This document shows positions 32,303-41,265 of a stretch of DNA of 64,000 nucleotides, piece after piece. The stretch spans positions 825,012 through 889,011 of the forward strand of contig NZ_ASWE01000002.1 of assembly GCF_000407505.1 (NCBI RefSeq), given 5' to 3'. The stretch comes from Enterococcus phoeniculicola ATCC BAA-412 (GTDB taxonomy: Bacteria > Bacillota > Bacilli > Lactobacillales > Enterococcaceae). Positions within the stretch are counted from its first letter, which is position 1. Each line of letters opens with the position of its first letter. A program made the translations under genes and the position numbers. The notes beneath the pieces are model-generated. The model was given only the letters and a program-made list of their open reading frames with translations, did not search any database and was not told where the DNA came from.

Positions 32303-33505
32303 CTATGAAGTTTTTTGTTTTTTTATTCGCTCTGTTTTATACCATTTTACTTCTTCTTTAAAGACTATACGTTTTAACTCAAGCAAAGTAGCATAGGCTA
32401 CTAGAAGAACCCACATTTGAGAGTAAATAAAGTACATAAGTATAGAAACTAAAGCATTTTTAATAGTAAGCTGTCCTTTTTCCAAACTCAGAGACAACCA
32501 GATTTCTGTTAAGAACATAAACACTCCTACAACTAGTAGCACATTAGATACCGGTCCAATAGTTAGCGGGGAGTTAGTGAACAGCTGTGAGATAAATATT
32601 GCATGGGAACCAATGATTCCTGCAAAGAACAGTATGTATACGAATAGGAAATAAAACAAATCTAGAAATACTTTTTTATTCGAAATCTCTTTTGCGTTAA
32701 GTAGAAACTTTGCAATCACATATTCATTTCCACGTGCCCAACGAGTTCTTTGTTTCCACCAAACTTTTACAGAATCAGGTTCTTGTTCCCATGTAATTGC
32801 TGAAGGGTAAAAACGAATGTGATAGCCTAAATCATATACGCGAAAACTTAATTCCGTATCTTCTGATAAAGCTTGTTCATCCCATCCCCCTAATTCTTCC
32901 ACTACTGAACGACGAATGCCAAAATTTGTACCCGGAATAGTCGTCAATTTAAACCAGTTCCATCGACCTGCTTGAGCCATCCATTGAAAAGTAATTGTTT
33001 CCATATTAATAAATCGAGTCAATAAGTTATCATTTCCATTTGTTACACGGAATTTTCCAACTACAGCTCCTGCTTTTTCATCTGTGCTGATCCCTAATGC
33101 TAATTGATAAACCGCCTCAGGTTCTGGCGTATTATCCGCATCATAAACCACAATGAGTTCTCCTGTGGAATGTTTTAATCCTTGATTAAGAGCACCAGAC
33201 TTTCCTTTTCCTCCTTGAGGGGGGATTGTATGTAAAACCTTAACAAAGTCATATTTCTGTGCATAGTGATCACAAATCTTACCTGTTCCATCAGTTGAAT
33301 TATCATTAACCACAATTACTTCTAATTTATCTTTTGGATAGTTTTGCGCCACCATTGCTTTAATTGTTTCTTCGATAACAATTTCTTCGTTATGTGCTGG
33401 AATCAAAATGCTCACTGTTGGTAATTCTACTAAATCTTCGTCTAAATTAGCCACAATTTTCAAATGCTTTCTATGCGTTAGGTACCCGCCAATCATTAAG
33501 AACAT
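32303..33505 (-). CDS. Processive GT2 polysaccharide synthase, main frame (5' end frameshifted)
   Basis: A membrane synthase of 400 visible residues. The GT-A domain has SILIPAHNEE, NDNSTDGT, the DxD-like VYDADNTPEPEA, SEDTELSFRVYDLGY and the processive QxxRW motif as QRTRWARGN. C-terminal membrane helices follow. The expected N-terminal helix lies in another frame at 33471-33554, which has the real ribosome-binding site (GGGGGAG) and overlaps the upstream stop. The first ATG of this frame has none. The gene is therefore either mutated, switched by slippage, or expressed weakly by reinitiation. Confidence 0.85.
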   Translation of the reverse strand: MFLMIGGYLTHRKHLKIVANLDEDLVELPTVSILIPAHNEEIVIEETIKAMVAQNYPKDKLEVIVVNDNSTDGTGKICDHYAQKYDFVKVLHTIPPQGGKGKSGALNQGLKHSTGELIVVYDADNTPEPEAVYQLALGISTDEKAGAVVGKFRVTNGNDNLLTRFINMETITFQWMAQAGRWNWFKLTTIPGTNFGIRRSVVEELGGWDEQALSEDTELSFRVYDLGYHIRFYPSAITWEQEPDSVKVWWKQRTRWARGNEYVIAKFLLNAKEISNKKVFLDLFYFLFVYILFFAGIIGSHAIFISQLFTNSPLTIGPVSNVLLVVGVFMFLTEIWLSLSLEKGQLTIKNALVSILMYFIYSQMWVLLVAYATLLELKRIVFKEEVKWYKTERIKKQKTS

Positions 33506-33554
33506 GTGGTAACCAAATCAAGAATAATGAGGCATACATTAAAAAATTCATCAT
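33471..33554 (-). pseudogene. Out-of-frame N-terminal segment of the GT2 synthase
   Basis: It starts at ATG 33554 behind GGGGGAG and reads MMNFLMYASLFLIWLPHVL, a membrane helix, before leaving frame. The overlapping frame resumes with FLMIGGYLTHRK. Adding two T residues to the TT in CATGTTCTT would join them as LPHV-FLMIGG, a natural synthase N-terminus. Confidence 0.75.
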
Positions 33555-35302
33555 GATTTTATTCTCCCCCAAGACCGTTTTTCTTTTATTTTCTGAATCA
33601 CAATAAATATAACTAAAATTGAAATGAAAGCTACTCCAAGATAAACCATGAACCAAATCACTTTATCTAATCCAAGATGTAAATAATAGTTGGGGTATCT
33701 TAAAGAAGTTTTCATTAACCCAAAATGATCCACGTTAGCTGTCACTTTCCCATTTTTGCTTGTAATGCTCACATTTTCTACATTGACTGTATTGTCAATT
33801 TCTTTTAAATCAATCCATTCCAAATTGGGGATTTTTTCCATTTCATCCATTAAAGCGTTGAAGCCTTCTACGCCTAAATAAGGATGATAGAAGCCGCCAA
33901 TGATCCCATTATCAGCCACTTGGTACAAGTTTGAAGCAGTCATCATTTCTTTTACAGGCTCTTTTAAATTAGGATCTACATATCCGATAGTTTCAGGTAA
34001 TAATAACATTCCATTTAAAAAACTTGGTTTTGATGCGTATGGCGTGGTATTCATAATTTCCCACTCTTCATCACTTAACTGAATTTGTCCCACGTAAGTT
34101 GAGAACACTTCTGATGTAACTGCATACCCATTTTGAGACATGGTATAGTGAGGCGCCTCAAAAGCCAATGGATACAATCCGTAGTTCGCTAATTCTTGAA
34201 CCCCTTTCGTCAGTCTCTTTTTTATGTACTTTGTTTCAAAAGATTTCTGCTCTTCTAGTGCAGCTAAATATTCCTCTTGACTATCAAAATCAAGAGCAGA
34301 GATTTTAGTGAATTTGGCATCGGCCTCTGAATAAATCGGGGACTGATTTTCCACATCCCAAAATTCGAATCCTTCTCCTGTTTCGCTACCTCTATATTGA
34401 TGGGTGTACCCATGAAGTACAATGGTTCCCCCATTTTTTTGCATATATTTCAGTGCTTCTAAAACTTTAGGAAAATCTTCAAAGTGATATTCAATCTTTG
34501 TTTTTGGATCTGTATAAACAGGAATTGTTGCCACCATATAAGGAATATTTCTTTCTTGTAATTCTTTGGCAATCGCCATAAGATTTTCTGGATCAGATAA
34601 AGGATGAACATCTTCCAGTCGAATATAGGCTGGAGTTCCTTCTGTTGTTTTTACTTCAAATATCTGATTTAAAACCTCCGCTAAATAAATTGAATTGGGA
34701 GGAAATAAGGAATCTGTTGCCATATAGTAGGTGTTTCCTTGATGCATAATAAAAGGAAGCTCTCCATTTTCTCCTTTTCCTTTCGATAAAACAGTTGCAT
34801 CATCATCAATTGTTGCTTCAATAATACTTTCTGCTTCAATTTTTTGCGTTTTCTTTGGATCACTCATATACGATAACTCATCTATCAGCTGCTCATCGCC
34901 AAGATCAACAAAAGAAAAGCTCCCTCCAAGCTGATCCACATTATAACCAATCCCAAGTTTTGCACCTGTAAATGAACCTATTGTTTCAATCGTTGTGTCC
35001 GATAATACTTCTTCATCTCGACCAAAGTAAACAAGATGTGTCTTCCCCTCTATATCGGATTCTTGTAGCTCTCTTGAGTTAACAAATTGAATGTCTTCTG
35101 CAAAATGCCCTAACCCCATATCCAGCATACGATGCTCTTCATTCAACTGACCATCTCTTGAATCATAAATTACCAGTACATGATTGTTTGAATTAATCGC
35201 ATCTACCTCTAGAGAAGTTGCTTGCGCATGCTTAGAAATTACCAACAATCCAATTAAGCTTATAAGAAAGCTCATTTGGTAAACCCAATTTTTTTTGTTC
35301 AT
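33551..35302 (-). CDS. DUF2334 membrane-anchored polysaccharide deacetylase-like protein
   Basis: About 583 residues from the ATG at 35302 (behind AAGGA; ATG 35311 is the alternative). A signal peptide ends near SKHAQATS. The DUF2334 deacetylase core begins with RLEDVHPLSDPENL near 240 (metal Asp) and has the H-x3-H pair in VLHGYTHQY near 310. A C-terminal helix (about 555-575) anchors it outside the membrane. Its stop overlaps the GT2 start (ATGATGA), so the two are translationally coupled. Deacetylation of the new polymer, as by IcaB, is the likely role. A short frame (35388-35302) overlaps the start. Confidence 0.82.
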   Translation of the reverse strand: MNKKNWVYQMSFLISLIGLLVISKHAQATSLEVDAINSNNHVLVIYDSRDGQLNEEHRMLDMGLGHFAEDIQFVNSRELQESDIEGKTHLVYFGRDEEVLSDTTIETIGSFTGAKLGIGYNVDQLGGSFSFVDLGDEQLIDELSYMSDPKKTQKIEAESIIEATIDDDATVLSKGKGENGELPFIMHQGNTYYMATDSLFPPNSIYLAEVLNQIFEVKTTEGTPAYIRLEDVHPLSDPENLMAIAKELQERNIPYMVATIPVYTDPKTKIEYHFEDFPKVLEALKYMQKNGGTIVLHGYTHQYRGSETGEGFEFWDVENQSPIYSEADAKFTKISALDFDSQEEYLAALEEQKSFETKYIKKRLTKGVQELANYGLYPLAFEAPHYTMSQNGYAVTSEVFSTYVGQIQLSDEEWEIMNTTPYASKPSFLNGMLLLPETIGYVDPNLKEPVKEMMTASNLYQVADNGIIGGFYHPYLGVEGFNALMDEMEKIPNLEWIDLKEIDNTVNVENVSITSKNGKVTANVDHFGLMKTSLRYPNYYLHLGLDKVIWFMVYLGVAFISILVIFIVIQKIKEKRSWGRIKS

Positions 35303-35455
35303 TTTCCCCATTCCTTTTCATGTTAATTATCCCCTTGTTTAGGTTGATTTCTTTTAACCAACCTCTCTCGTAATAAGTGAAGCCATAGAAGGCACCATTC
35401 GTGTTTAAATCAATTTCCAATCCTTATTACGAAGTTTTGAAGTGAATCTCAGTGT

Positions 35456-35495
35456 AAAACCTACGCTATTATTTTATGAATAATAGCGTAGGTTT
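35456..35495. promoter_or_regulatory. Perfect 17-bp inverted repeat upstream of the EPS operon
   Basis: AAACCTACGCTATTATT pairs perfectly with AATAATAGCGTAGGTTT (6-base loop) about 150 bases before the DUF2334 start. No T-run follows on either strand. Two further palindromes lie upstream: CTATTATTTATAAAATAATAG (35526-35546, near-palindrome) and TTATACGTATAA (near 35578). The cluster suggests a control region, though a terminator role for an upstream message is possible. Confidence 0.6.
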
Positions 35496-35761
35496 CATTA
35501 TACATACGAGAATCATCAAAGTCCACTATTATTTATAAAATAATAGATTTTAAAGAACGGTAGTTGTTTTTTGATGTTATACGTATAATTATCTATCCGT
35601 ATCATAGGGATACTTGTTACATTTATATGAAAGAGTCTGTTAAAGCTTCCTTAAAGACCGTTTTTTTAGATAGCTACAACTACTATTTCATTATGTAATA
35701 CGTATACTTTTGATCTATTTCCAGCACCTTAGCATTTAGAATAGACTAAAAATTATTAAAA

Positions 35762-35808
35762 AAAAGACTGGGATAATATCAAATTCTATGATATATCCCA
35801 GTCTCTTA
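35762..35808 (-). terminator. Terminator after the padR operon
   Basis: Minus strand: AGACTGGGATATATC pairs with GATATTATCCCAGTCT, followed by TTTTTTTT, 24 bases beyond the DUF4097 gene stop. Confidence 0.85.
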
Positions 35809-35831
35809 GTTTAGAACTATTTGCATTAAAC

Positions 35832-37373
35832 TTATTCAATTTTTTCCAGTACTCTAACCCAGTCACTATTGGAATTAATGGCTACAGAATAGTCGCTTTC
35901 GACATTTGCAAAAGGATTGTCTTCTGTTTTCTTATCTGAAGCTATGTTAATATTTACAGGATAGTTTTTATCTTGAAGCCATTTAATTATCCCACTGTTA
36001 CTTTTAACTTTTCCGCTTATAAATTCTGATTGTATGACAATTATCGGTCCTGAATCATTCACAAAATCTACGGAACCAGTATTATCTTCTCCTACTATTT
36101 TTCCAATGCTATTTTTGACTGTCAACTCGCCATATGTATTTTTTACAGCTATCTGTCCTTCAATTGATTGAATCGATAATTTTTGTATTGTAGAATCTTC
36201 CAAAGTGACTCTCCCAGAAACATTATCGAGTTCCAGTATGTCTGAAGTAACTTCTTTTAAAATTGAAATGCCTGAAATATCCTTTATTGATAAGTCACCA
36301 ACGTAATCAGTAACCACAATTTTTCCAGAATTATTGTTGATGTCAAAATCTGCTTTAGACTTTTCAATAATTAAATCAGCACTATCATTTTTAATATCTC
36401 CGGAATTAAAAAGAACATTTTTAAAGTAAACATCCCCTTCATTTATCTTAAAATTTAGATTTTCAGAAGAAATATCCGTTAGTCTAACATCTCCTTTTTT
36501 AAGACTAATCTCCAAATCAGATAAGGTTGTTTCTTTGGGGACAAGAAATACAATCTCCAAATTCTTAAATTTAGTAAACTTGTTTTTCCAGCTATTTTTA
36601 TTGACGGTTAAATCAATTATCCCATCTTTTTTACTACTATTAAGTTTCTTGATATCTTCTTCCTCAAAATTTCCTCTAACAACATAACTCAGGGATTGTG
36701 ATTTTGATACTTCAGTAACTGTCACCACAACATTTACATCCGTATTTACTTTTATTTTAATTGGACTTGTTGTCTCGACTTCAAATTTCGAAGAAAAATA
36801 GTGCCCTTCGTAAAATAACTGATCTGTTAAAGAGAATATCGTTAACAACAGAACTCCAAGGCCACTTACCATAATTGATAATAATCTCAATTTTTCTTTA
36901 TATTTTGTGAAGTGAATAGAAAATAAAAATAAAAAAATAGCCCCACAAAATAAAGATATTAAGAACGGAATAATGGCAAAGTGTTGATCAAATAGAAGCT
37001 CATTGCCAATATATATTAATGAATAACCTAAAATAAAAAATGTTAAAATAGAAAATATTATTCGCACCATTTTAAAGAATAGTTTCAGCATTCGATTAGA
37101 TTTACTTTTAATCGAACTAACAAATTCTTCTATTAAATGTTCCTTTGGGATCACATACGTTTTACTGCGCTTAGAAATCTCTATATTTTTATCTTCATAG
37201 TAATCTTCAGCAACTTGTTTAGGATCAGGTAAATTAGCTACCACTTCTTCCTCTGATTGCCCTTCCTCCATACAAGTTCTTAACTGCTCTAAAAGATCCT
37301 CCTTCATTTCATTGAAGCCCTCAACATCCTCTTCATCGAAATATCGACTGAGCAGTTCGAGATATTCTTTCAT
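35832..37373 (-). CDS. HAAS-domain / DUF4097 membrane protein paired with PadR
   Basis: A 513-residue protein. The N-terminal HAAS (DUF1700-like) signalling domain (about 1-75, EYLELLSRYFDEEDVEGF...LPDPKQVAEDYY) is followed by four membrane helices (about 100-200). A long extracellular beta-rich DUF4097 region with repeated short strands makes up the rest. It starts directly after the padR stop, so translation is coupled. PadR/HAAS pairs are known as membrane-linked regulatory units in Firmicutes, probably sensing envelope state. No target gene is visible nearby. Confidence 0.82.
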   Translation of the reverse strand: MKEYLELLSRYFDEEDVEGFNEMKEDLLEQLRTCMEEGQSEEEVVANLPDPKQVAEDYYEDKNIEISKRSKTYVIPKEHLIEEFVSSIKSKSNRMLKLFFKMVRIIFSILTFFILGYSLIYIGNELLFDQHFAIIPFLISLFCGAIFLFLFSIHFTKYKEKLRLLSIMVSGLGVLLLTIFSLTDQLFYEGHYFSSKFEVETTSPIKIKVNTDVNVVVTVTEVSKSQSLSYVVRGNFEEEDIKKLNSSKKDGIIDLTVNKNSWKNKFTKFKNLEIVFLVPKETTLSDLEISLKKGDVRLTDISSENLNFKINEGDVYFKNVLFNSGDIKNDSADLIIEKSKADFDINNNSGKIVVTDYVGDLSIKDISGISILKEVTSDILELDNVSGRVTLEDSTIQKLSIQSIEGQIAVKNTYGELTVKNSIGKIVGEDNTGSVDFVNDSGPIIVIQSEFISGKVKSNSGIIKWLQDKNYPVNINIASDKKTEDNPFANVESDYSVAINSNSDWVRVLEKIE

Positions 37374-37691
37374 TTATTCTTCCTCCATCAGTTTGTTAAC
37401 TTCCACAATAAACTCTTTCCAATCAGCTTGTAATGTTCTTAGGTACTTTTCACCTGATTTAGTGATACTATAATACTTTCTAGAAGGTCCATCTGGTGAT
37501 TCTTTCATATACGTGTAACAATACTCCTCTTTAACAAGTCTTCGCAATACAGGATACAGTGCGCCCTCAGTAATTGAGAAAAAACTGTTTACAATTTGAG
37601 TTAACTCGTAGCCGTAACGATCACGTTTAGAGACTAAATCCAATACGCACATCTCTAACGCTCCTTTTTTGAACTGACTGGTTGCTCTCAT
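37374..37691 (-). CDS. PadR-family transcriptional repressor
   Basis: A 105-residue single-domain winged helix: FKKGALEMCVLDLVSKRDRYGYEL, then ITEGALYPVLRRLVKEEY (recognition helix), GPSRKYYSITKSGEKYL (wing) and a short C-terminal dimerisation helix. GGAGG precedes the ATG. It is the first gene before the HAAS/DUF4097 partner. PadR proteins usually repress their own operon; no perfect ATGT-N8-ACAT site was picked out, though ATGTATGTAT occurs near 37765. Confidence 0.92.
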   Translation of the reverse strand: MRATSQFKKGALEMCVLDLVSKRDRYGYELTQIVNSFFSITEGALYPVLRRLVKEEYCYTYMKESPDGPSRKYYSITKSGEKYLRTLQADWKEFIVEVNKLMEEE

Positions 37692-38011
37692 TGTTCGCCT
37701 CCTGTATAGGGTTATTTGCTTTTGCTTATAGAGTAAAGATAAGTAAAAAAAGGTCGTTTATACATACATGAACTACCTAAAGATACTATATATCGATAGT
37801 TCATTTTCTAAAAAATAGTTGTGCTTTTTGCCCGTAAACTTGATTCATAAATCATTTCAAAATGTTCTTTGTAAACAGTTAACCCGTAGCCCAAATCTTT
37901 TTAGAAACATATTTTCTTCTATTCCCTCTATCTATTTGATATATTGCTGATTGTCCTTAAAATAGCTTCTATTGATTATACCAATTTTTATTTAGAAAGG
38001 TAAGCTTTCTT
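37692..38011. other. Intergenic region upstream of padR
   Basis: AT-rich, with the presumed padR promoter. No convincing gene was seen. Confidence 0.35.
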
Positions 38012-38349
38012 CTAAAATATAAATTTCGTTAGATGGTTCAAAGTATCTGTATATTCTTTCCTGTTCAATACATCTAGTCTGCTTATTGTTTCTTCAGTGA
38101 ATCCATTGGGATAAAAAAACTTAATTGAGTTTCATGAATCACTTTATTTTCAAAATATAAATTTTTCTCATGATTGTCAGAACTATACAAATCAAAAGGA
38201 GAGTATCAGTAGCCATTTGAAACAATTTTTATTTCAAATAGTTTCAACCTTGAATATGTATCAATTTTAGCTATTCCATAATAATCTAAATCCATTTCTG
38301 TCCATAAAAGCCAGCGATTGAAATCCAATTCGTGCTTAAGACATACGTC
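38012..38349 (-). pseudogene. Decayed small gene (one stop, one frameshift, start lost)
   Basis: Minus strand reads KHELDFNRWLLWTEMDLDYY, then FEIKIVSNGY, a TGA, YSPFDLYSSDNHEKNLYFEN, and after a shift at a T7 run FYPNGFTEETISRLDVLNRK to a stop at 38012. About 110 codons; no start codon or ribosome-binding site is left at the 5' end. The family was not recognised. Confidence 0.45.
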
Positions 38350-38359
38350 CTAACGAAAA

Positions 38360-38402
38360 AATCCAGATACCTGTCAAATTGATTGGTATCTGGATTATTT
38401 TT
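38360..38402. terminator. Bidirectional terminator-like hairpin
   Basis: AATCCAGATACC pairs perfectly with GGTATCTGGATT, with T-runs on both strands. No intact gene ends here, so it is likely a relic. The stretch 38403-38716 shows no gene. Confidence 0.65.
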
Positions 38403-38716
38403 TTGTACATAAAATAAGAACAGCTTTGTTAAAATAAAAGTGATAAAACAAATAAAAAAGCGAGGTATTCTTCTATTTAAAAGTTATATTACAAATCAAA
38501 TTGTTTCTTCTCAAAATTTCAGTAAAAAAAGGATATCAATTCGCAATTATCGAATTTAAAAGTAAATTTCTGTAACGAATTGGTTACCAGTTCATTTTTA
38601 CACAGATTAAATAACGTTAGGTTCTTATCTCTCAATCAGGATTTGATTCAAAAATATTTTGATGATTTTCTTAAACCTATAAACCACAAATATTTATAAT
38701 ACATTCTTTTTCTTTA

Positions 38717-39037
38717 TCATTTAGTATTCGTAATTGCTAATTCAGAGATTAAGCCATTGGATAGTGTAAAGGTGAAATCTAATAAAATTGGGTCAAATGA
38801 GCCTGTGACTTCACCAATGACTATCGTTTTCACTCCTTCTGTTCTTATTTGAAGCACCTTGACTTTCACATTTTGATTATTTGCCTGCTGGATATGTTTT
38901 GCTATAGTCACATTTCCACTATACTGTCTTCCTTCATCGAATAGGATAGAGTTGCTTGTAAAACATTTTTTTAATTCCTCTTCATTATAATTGTTTGATG
39001 CTTCAAAATACTGTTTTATTATTTTTTCTAATTTCAT
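38717..39037 (-). CDS. NTF2/SnoaL-like small protein
   Basis: A 106-residue protein with the NTF2-like pattern: an N-terminal helix (KIIKQYFEASNNYNEEELKKCF), FTSNSILFDEGRQYSGNVTIAKHIQQANNQ, and beta strands to the end. Its ATG directly follows the AlkC-like stop (TAAATG), so it is coupled to the repair gene. A partner in alkylation repair is possible from context; the fold alone does not give a function. Confidence 0.72.
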   Translation of the reverse strand: MKLEKIIKQYFEASNNYNEEELKKCFTSNSILFDEGRQYSGNVTIAKHIQQANNQNVKVKVLQIRTEGVKTIVIGEVTGSFDPILLDFTFTLSNGLISELAITNTK

Positions 39038-40156
39038 TTATTTGCCTGCTTTCTCAATTTTTAAATTAATTTCTGTAGTTGAGACTTCTATTCCATTTAC
39101 CAATAAAGTGATTTTATGGCTCCCAGCATAATGTTTTCGAGTTGTGAGGTTAGACCAATCATGTGTTTTTCTACCCTTTAGTTTGCTCATCGCATTCACC
39201 GTTTTATCTGAAAGTAAAAATTTTTTCCTTGAAGTAGAACCATTTGCCTTAACAAAATCTATACCATATTCAATTCTGAGTTTCACTGGTTCTAATGATT
39301 CTATGTTTACAGCATACTGTAGTTCTGTTTTCTCTCCTAAATCAATCGTTTTCTTATCTGTTGTTATTTCCCCGGAAGCAACTAAACTTTCTTGGCTTGC
39401 ATAATCAAATAAAGACATAATTTCCGGAACACTTTGTTTCACTAAGCTACGACACCCATGACGTACAATCCAGTCTGTATCTTTATTTTCACCAAACCAT
39501 TGCTTTGCAGTCTGAATCACCAAACAAGGATTATCTTTTGATATATCATTTAGATTGTTAGCTACACTCTTTCTGACATAGAGAGATGGATCTTTTTTTA
39601 GAATGTTTAATATCTTCAAAACTGGAGTTGGATTAGTCTTGTAAATAGGAAGACTCATTCCCCAAGGAAGACGCGGTCTACAACCTTCGCTAGACAGTCT
39701 TCGTACATGTTCATTTTCATCTTTTGCCCAAAGAATCAGCTTTTCCATCACACGTTCTGGATTCTTTAATATAAATGGTCTTATTGCAAACTCTGCTGAA
39801 GACATCGATGTATATCTTTTTAAAGCCTCCATCGATAATTCAAAGTATTTCTCCTCCAAACCATGAAGCGACACAAAATCAGGGAAAAATAAGTAAGCAA
39901 ACCCTACACAGTCATCTACTATTAAATCCAATACTTCAAGTGCTTCAGGGTAGCTTTGTGGCAGATAACGACCTAGTTCAGTAGAAATTTTTTGCATCCG
40001 TTCACGTAATTTCAGACTAAACCAGTCATCATTTAAAATATCTTGGACAAAGTGATTTTCATCGAAATCATTATAGACGGATTTTACTTTCTGAGCGAAT
40101 TCAATAAGAAATTCCTCTGAATAAATATCTTTAAGTTGAGCCAACTTCTCACACAT
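39038..40156 (-). CDS. alkC: AlkC-like DNA glycosylase for alkylation repair
   Basis: This 372-residue protein is built of HEAT-like helical repeats (about 1-265; PFILKNPERVMEKLILWAKDE, SLYVRKSVANNLNDISKDNP, DTDWIVRHGCRSLVK) and a C-terminal Ig-like beta domain (about 280-368). That combination is typical of AlkC, which removes 3-methyladenine and 3-methylcytosine. It is cytoplasmic and cotranscribed with the NTF2-like gene. The annotated ATG has only a poor ribosome-binding site (AAAAGG directly before it); TTG four codons later is an alternative. Confidence 0.83.
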   Translation of the reverse strand: MCEKLAQLKDIYSEEFLIEFAQKVKSVYNDFDENHFVQDILNDDWFSLKLRERMQKISTELGRYLPQSYPEALEVLDLIVDDCVGFAYLFFPDFVSLHGLEEKYFELSMEALKRYTSMSSAEFAIRPFILKNPERVMEKLILWAKDENEHVRRLSSEGCRPRLPWGMSLPIYKTNPTPVLKILNILKKDPSLYVRKSVANNLNDISKDNPCLVIQTAKQWFGENKDTDWIVRHGCRSLVKQSVPEIMSLFDYASQESLVASGEITTDKKTIDLGEKTELQYAVNIESLEPVKLRIEYGIDFVKANGSTSRKKFLLSDKTVNAMSKLKGRKTHDWSNLTTRKHYAGSHKITLLVNGIEVSTTEINLKIEKAGK

Positions 40157-40337
40157 CCTTTTGTAGAATCTTTTTTATTTTTCTCAAGATACTATTTAAC
40201 CCTATCATGACAATGTTGAATGGATAATCCCTCAAATCTACGATATAAACCGCTTTGAATTGAGTCAATTTGTAGTCAACCTATATTTAAAAAGTGATTC
40301 AAATCATGATTTAACATTCTAGTTAGCACTCCATTTG

Positions 40338-41249
40338 TTAGTTATCTTCAAGGGTATCATAAGCTTCTTTTAATCGTTGTTTTAACTGTTCTCGAATTGA
40401 TACAGGAGAAATCACTTTTACATGAGAACCAAAGGACATCAAGAAGGAATAAAGCCATTCATTTTCCGGTATCGCAACATTTAAAATAAGACTCTCTTTA
40501 TTTTCTTTTAGATATTTTGAATCAAATATGTCGTATAAACGGTGAGATTGATACTTATCAAAATGTAGTTCTATTTCAACTGTCCTTTGCTGGTCAAGTA
40601 CAGATGGCTGATATTTTCGCTCTTCGTCACCATATTCTCTCGATAAATCAGTCGTTAAACCATTCAGATGGTCCATTCTTGTCAATTTAAAGAGTCTATA
40701 GTCATTCTTAATTAGGCAAAACATATAAAGATACCAATCCCTACGTTTATAGATCAGTTTCAGAGGATCACCCTGTCTTTTTGATTCGTTCCCCTCTGAG
40801 TCAACATAGGTAAATGATAGTTGCTTTTCATATAGGATAGCTCGTTTTATCTGTTCAAATTTTTGATCATCTTCATAATTGCTTATCCCCCAACGATTTA
40901 AATCGACTTGAACCCAATTGATTCTTTGATCGAATAAAAGTGCCATTTTTTTAAGCGTACTTCCGTCACTTAAGTGTGGAACACTCGTCATGCTTTGTAA
41001 ACCAAAAATGACTTCTTTGCTTTCATTTTCAGTTAAAAGAGATTTATTTAAAATATAATTTTCCATCAATTGAATGCCACCATTTCTTCCTATTGTAGTG
41101 TATATAGGAAATCCAACAGTGCTTAGCGTGTCTATGTCACGATAAATTGTTCTAATAGAGACCTCAAAATATTCTGCAAGTTCTCTGGCAGAAATACTCT
41201 TTCGTTCCATTAGCAGCATTAATATCTCAAGTAGCCGGCTATTTTTCAT
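40338..41249 (-). CDS. YafY-type HTH/WYL-domain transcriptional regulator
   Basis: A 303-residue regulator. N-terminal HTH_11 (SISARELAEYFEVSIRTIYRDIDTLS, about 17-42), then a WYL domain (about 140-210; YKRRDWYLYMFCLIKNDYRLF) and a C-terminal WCX-like domain. AGGAGG lies 6 bases before the ATG. Its promoter is covered by a perfect palindrome, indicating autoregulation. It sits upstream of the AlkC pair in the same direction, and WYL proteins often answer to DNA damage or nucleotide ligands, so control of alkC is plausible. Confidence 0.9.
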   Translation of the reverse strand: MKNSRLLEILMLLMERKSISARELAEYFEVSIRTIYRDIDTLSTVGFPIYTTIGRNGGIQLMENYILNKSLLTENESKEVIFGLQSMTSVPHLSDGSTLKKMALLFDQRINWVQVDLNRWGISNYEDDQKFEQIKRAILYEKQLSFTYVDSEGNESKRQGDPLKLIYKRRDWYLYMFCLIKNDYRLFKLTRMDHLNGLTTDLSREYGDEERKYQPSVLDQQRTVEIELHFDKYQSHRLYDIFDSKYLKENKESLILNVAIPENEWLYSFLMSFGSHVKVISPVSIREQLKQRLKEAYDTLEDN

Positions 41250-41265
41250 TTGATACCTCCTCGTA

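Noticed and set aside
35232..35420. Leader peptide gene before DUF2334
   Set aside because: A 29-codon frame (start MKRNGENEQ) has a fair GGGG site but overlaps the DUF2334 start out of frame. It could be an old frame of the same gene, and there is too little evidence to call a leader.
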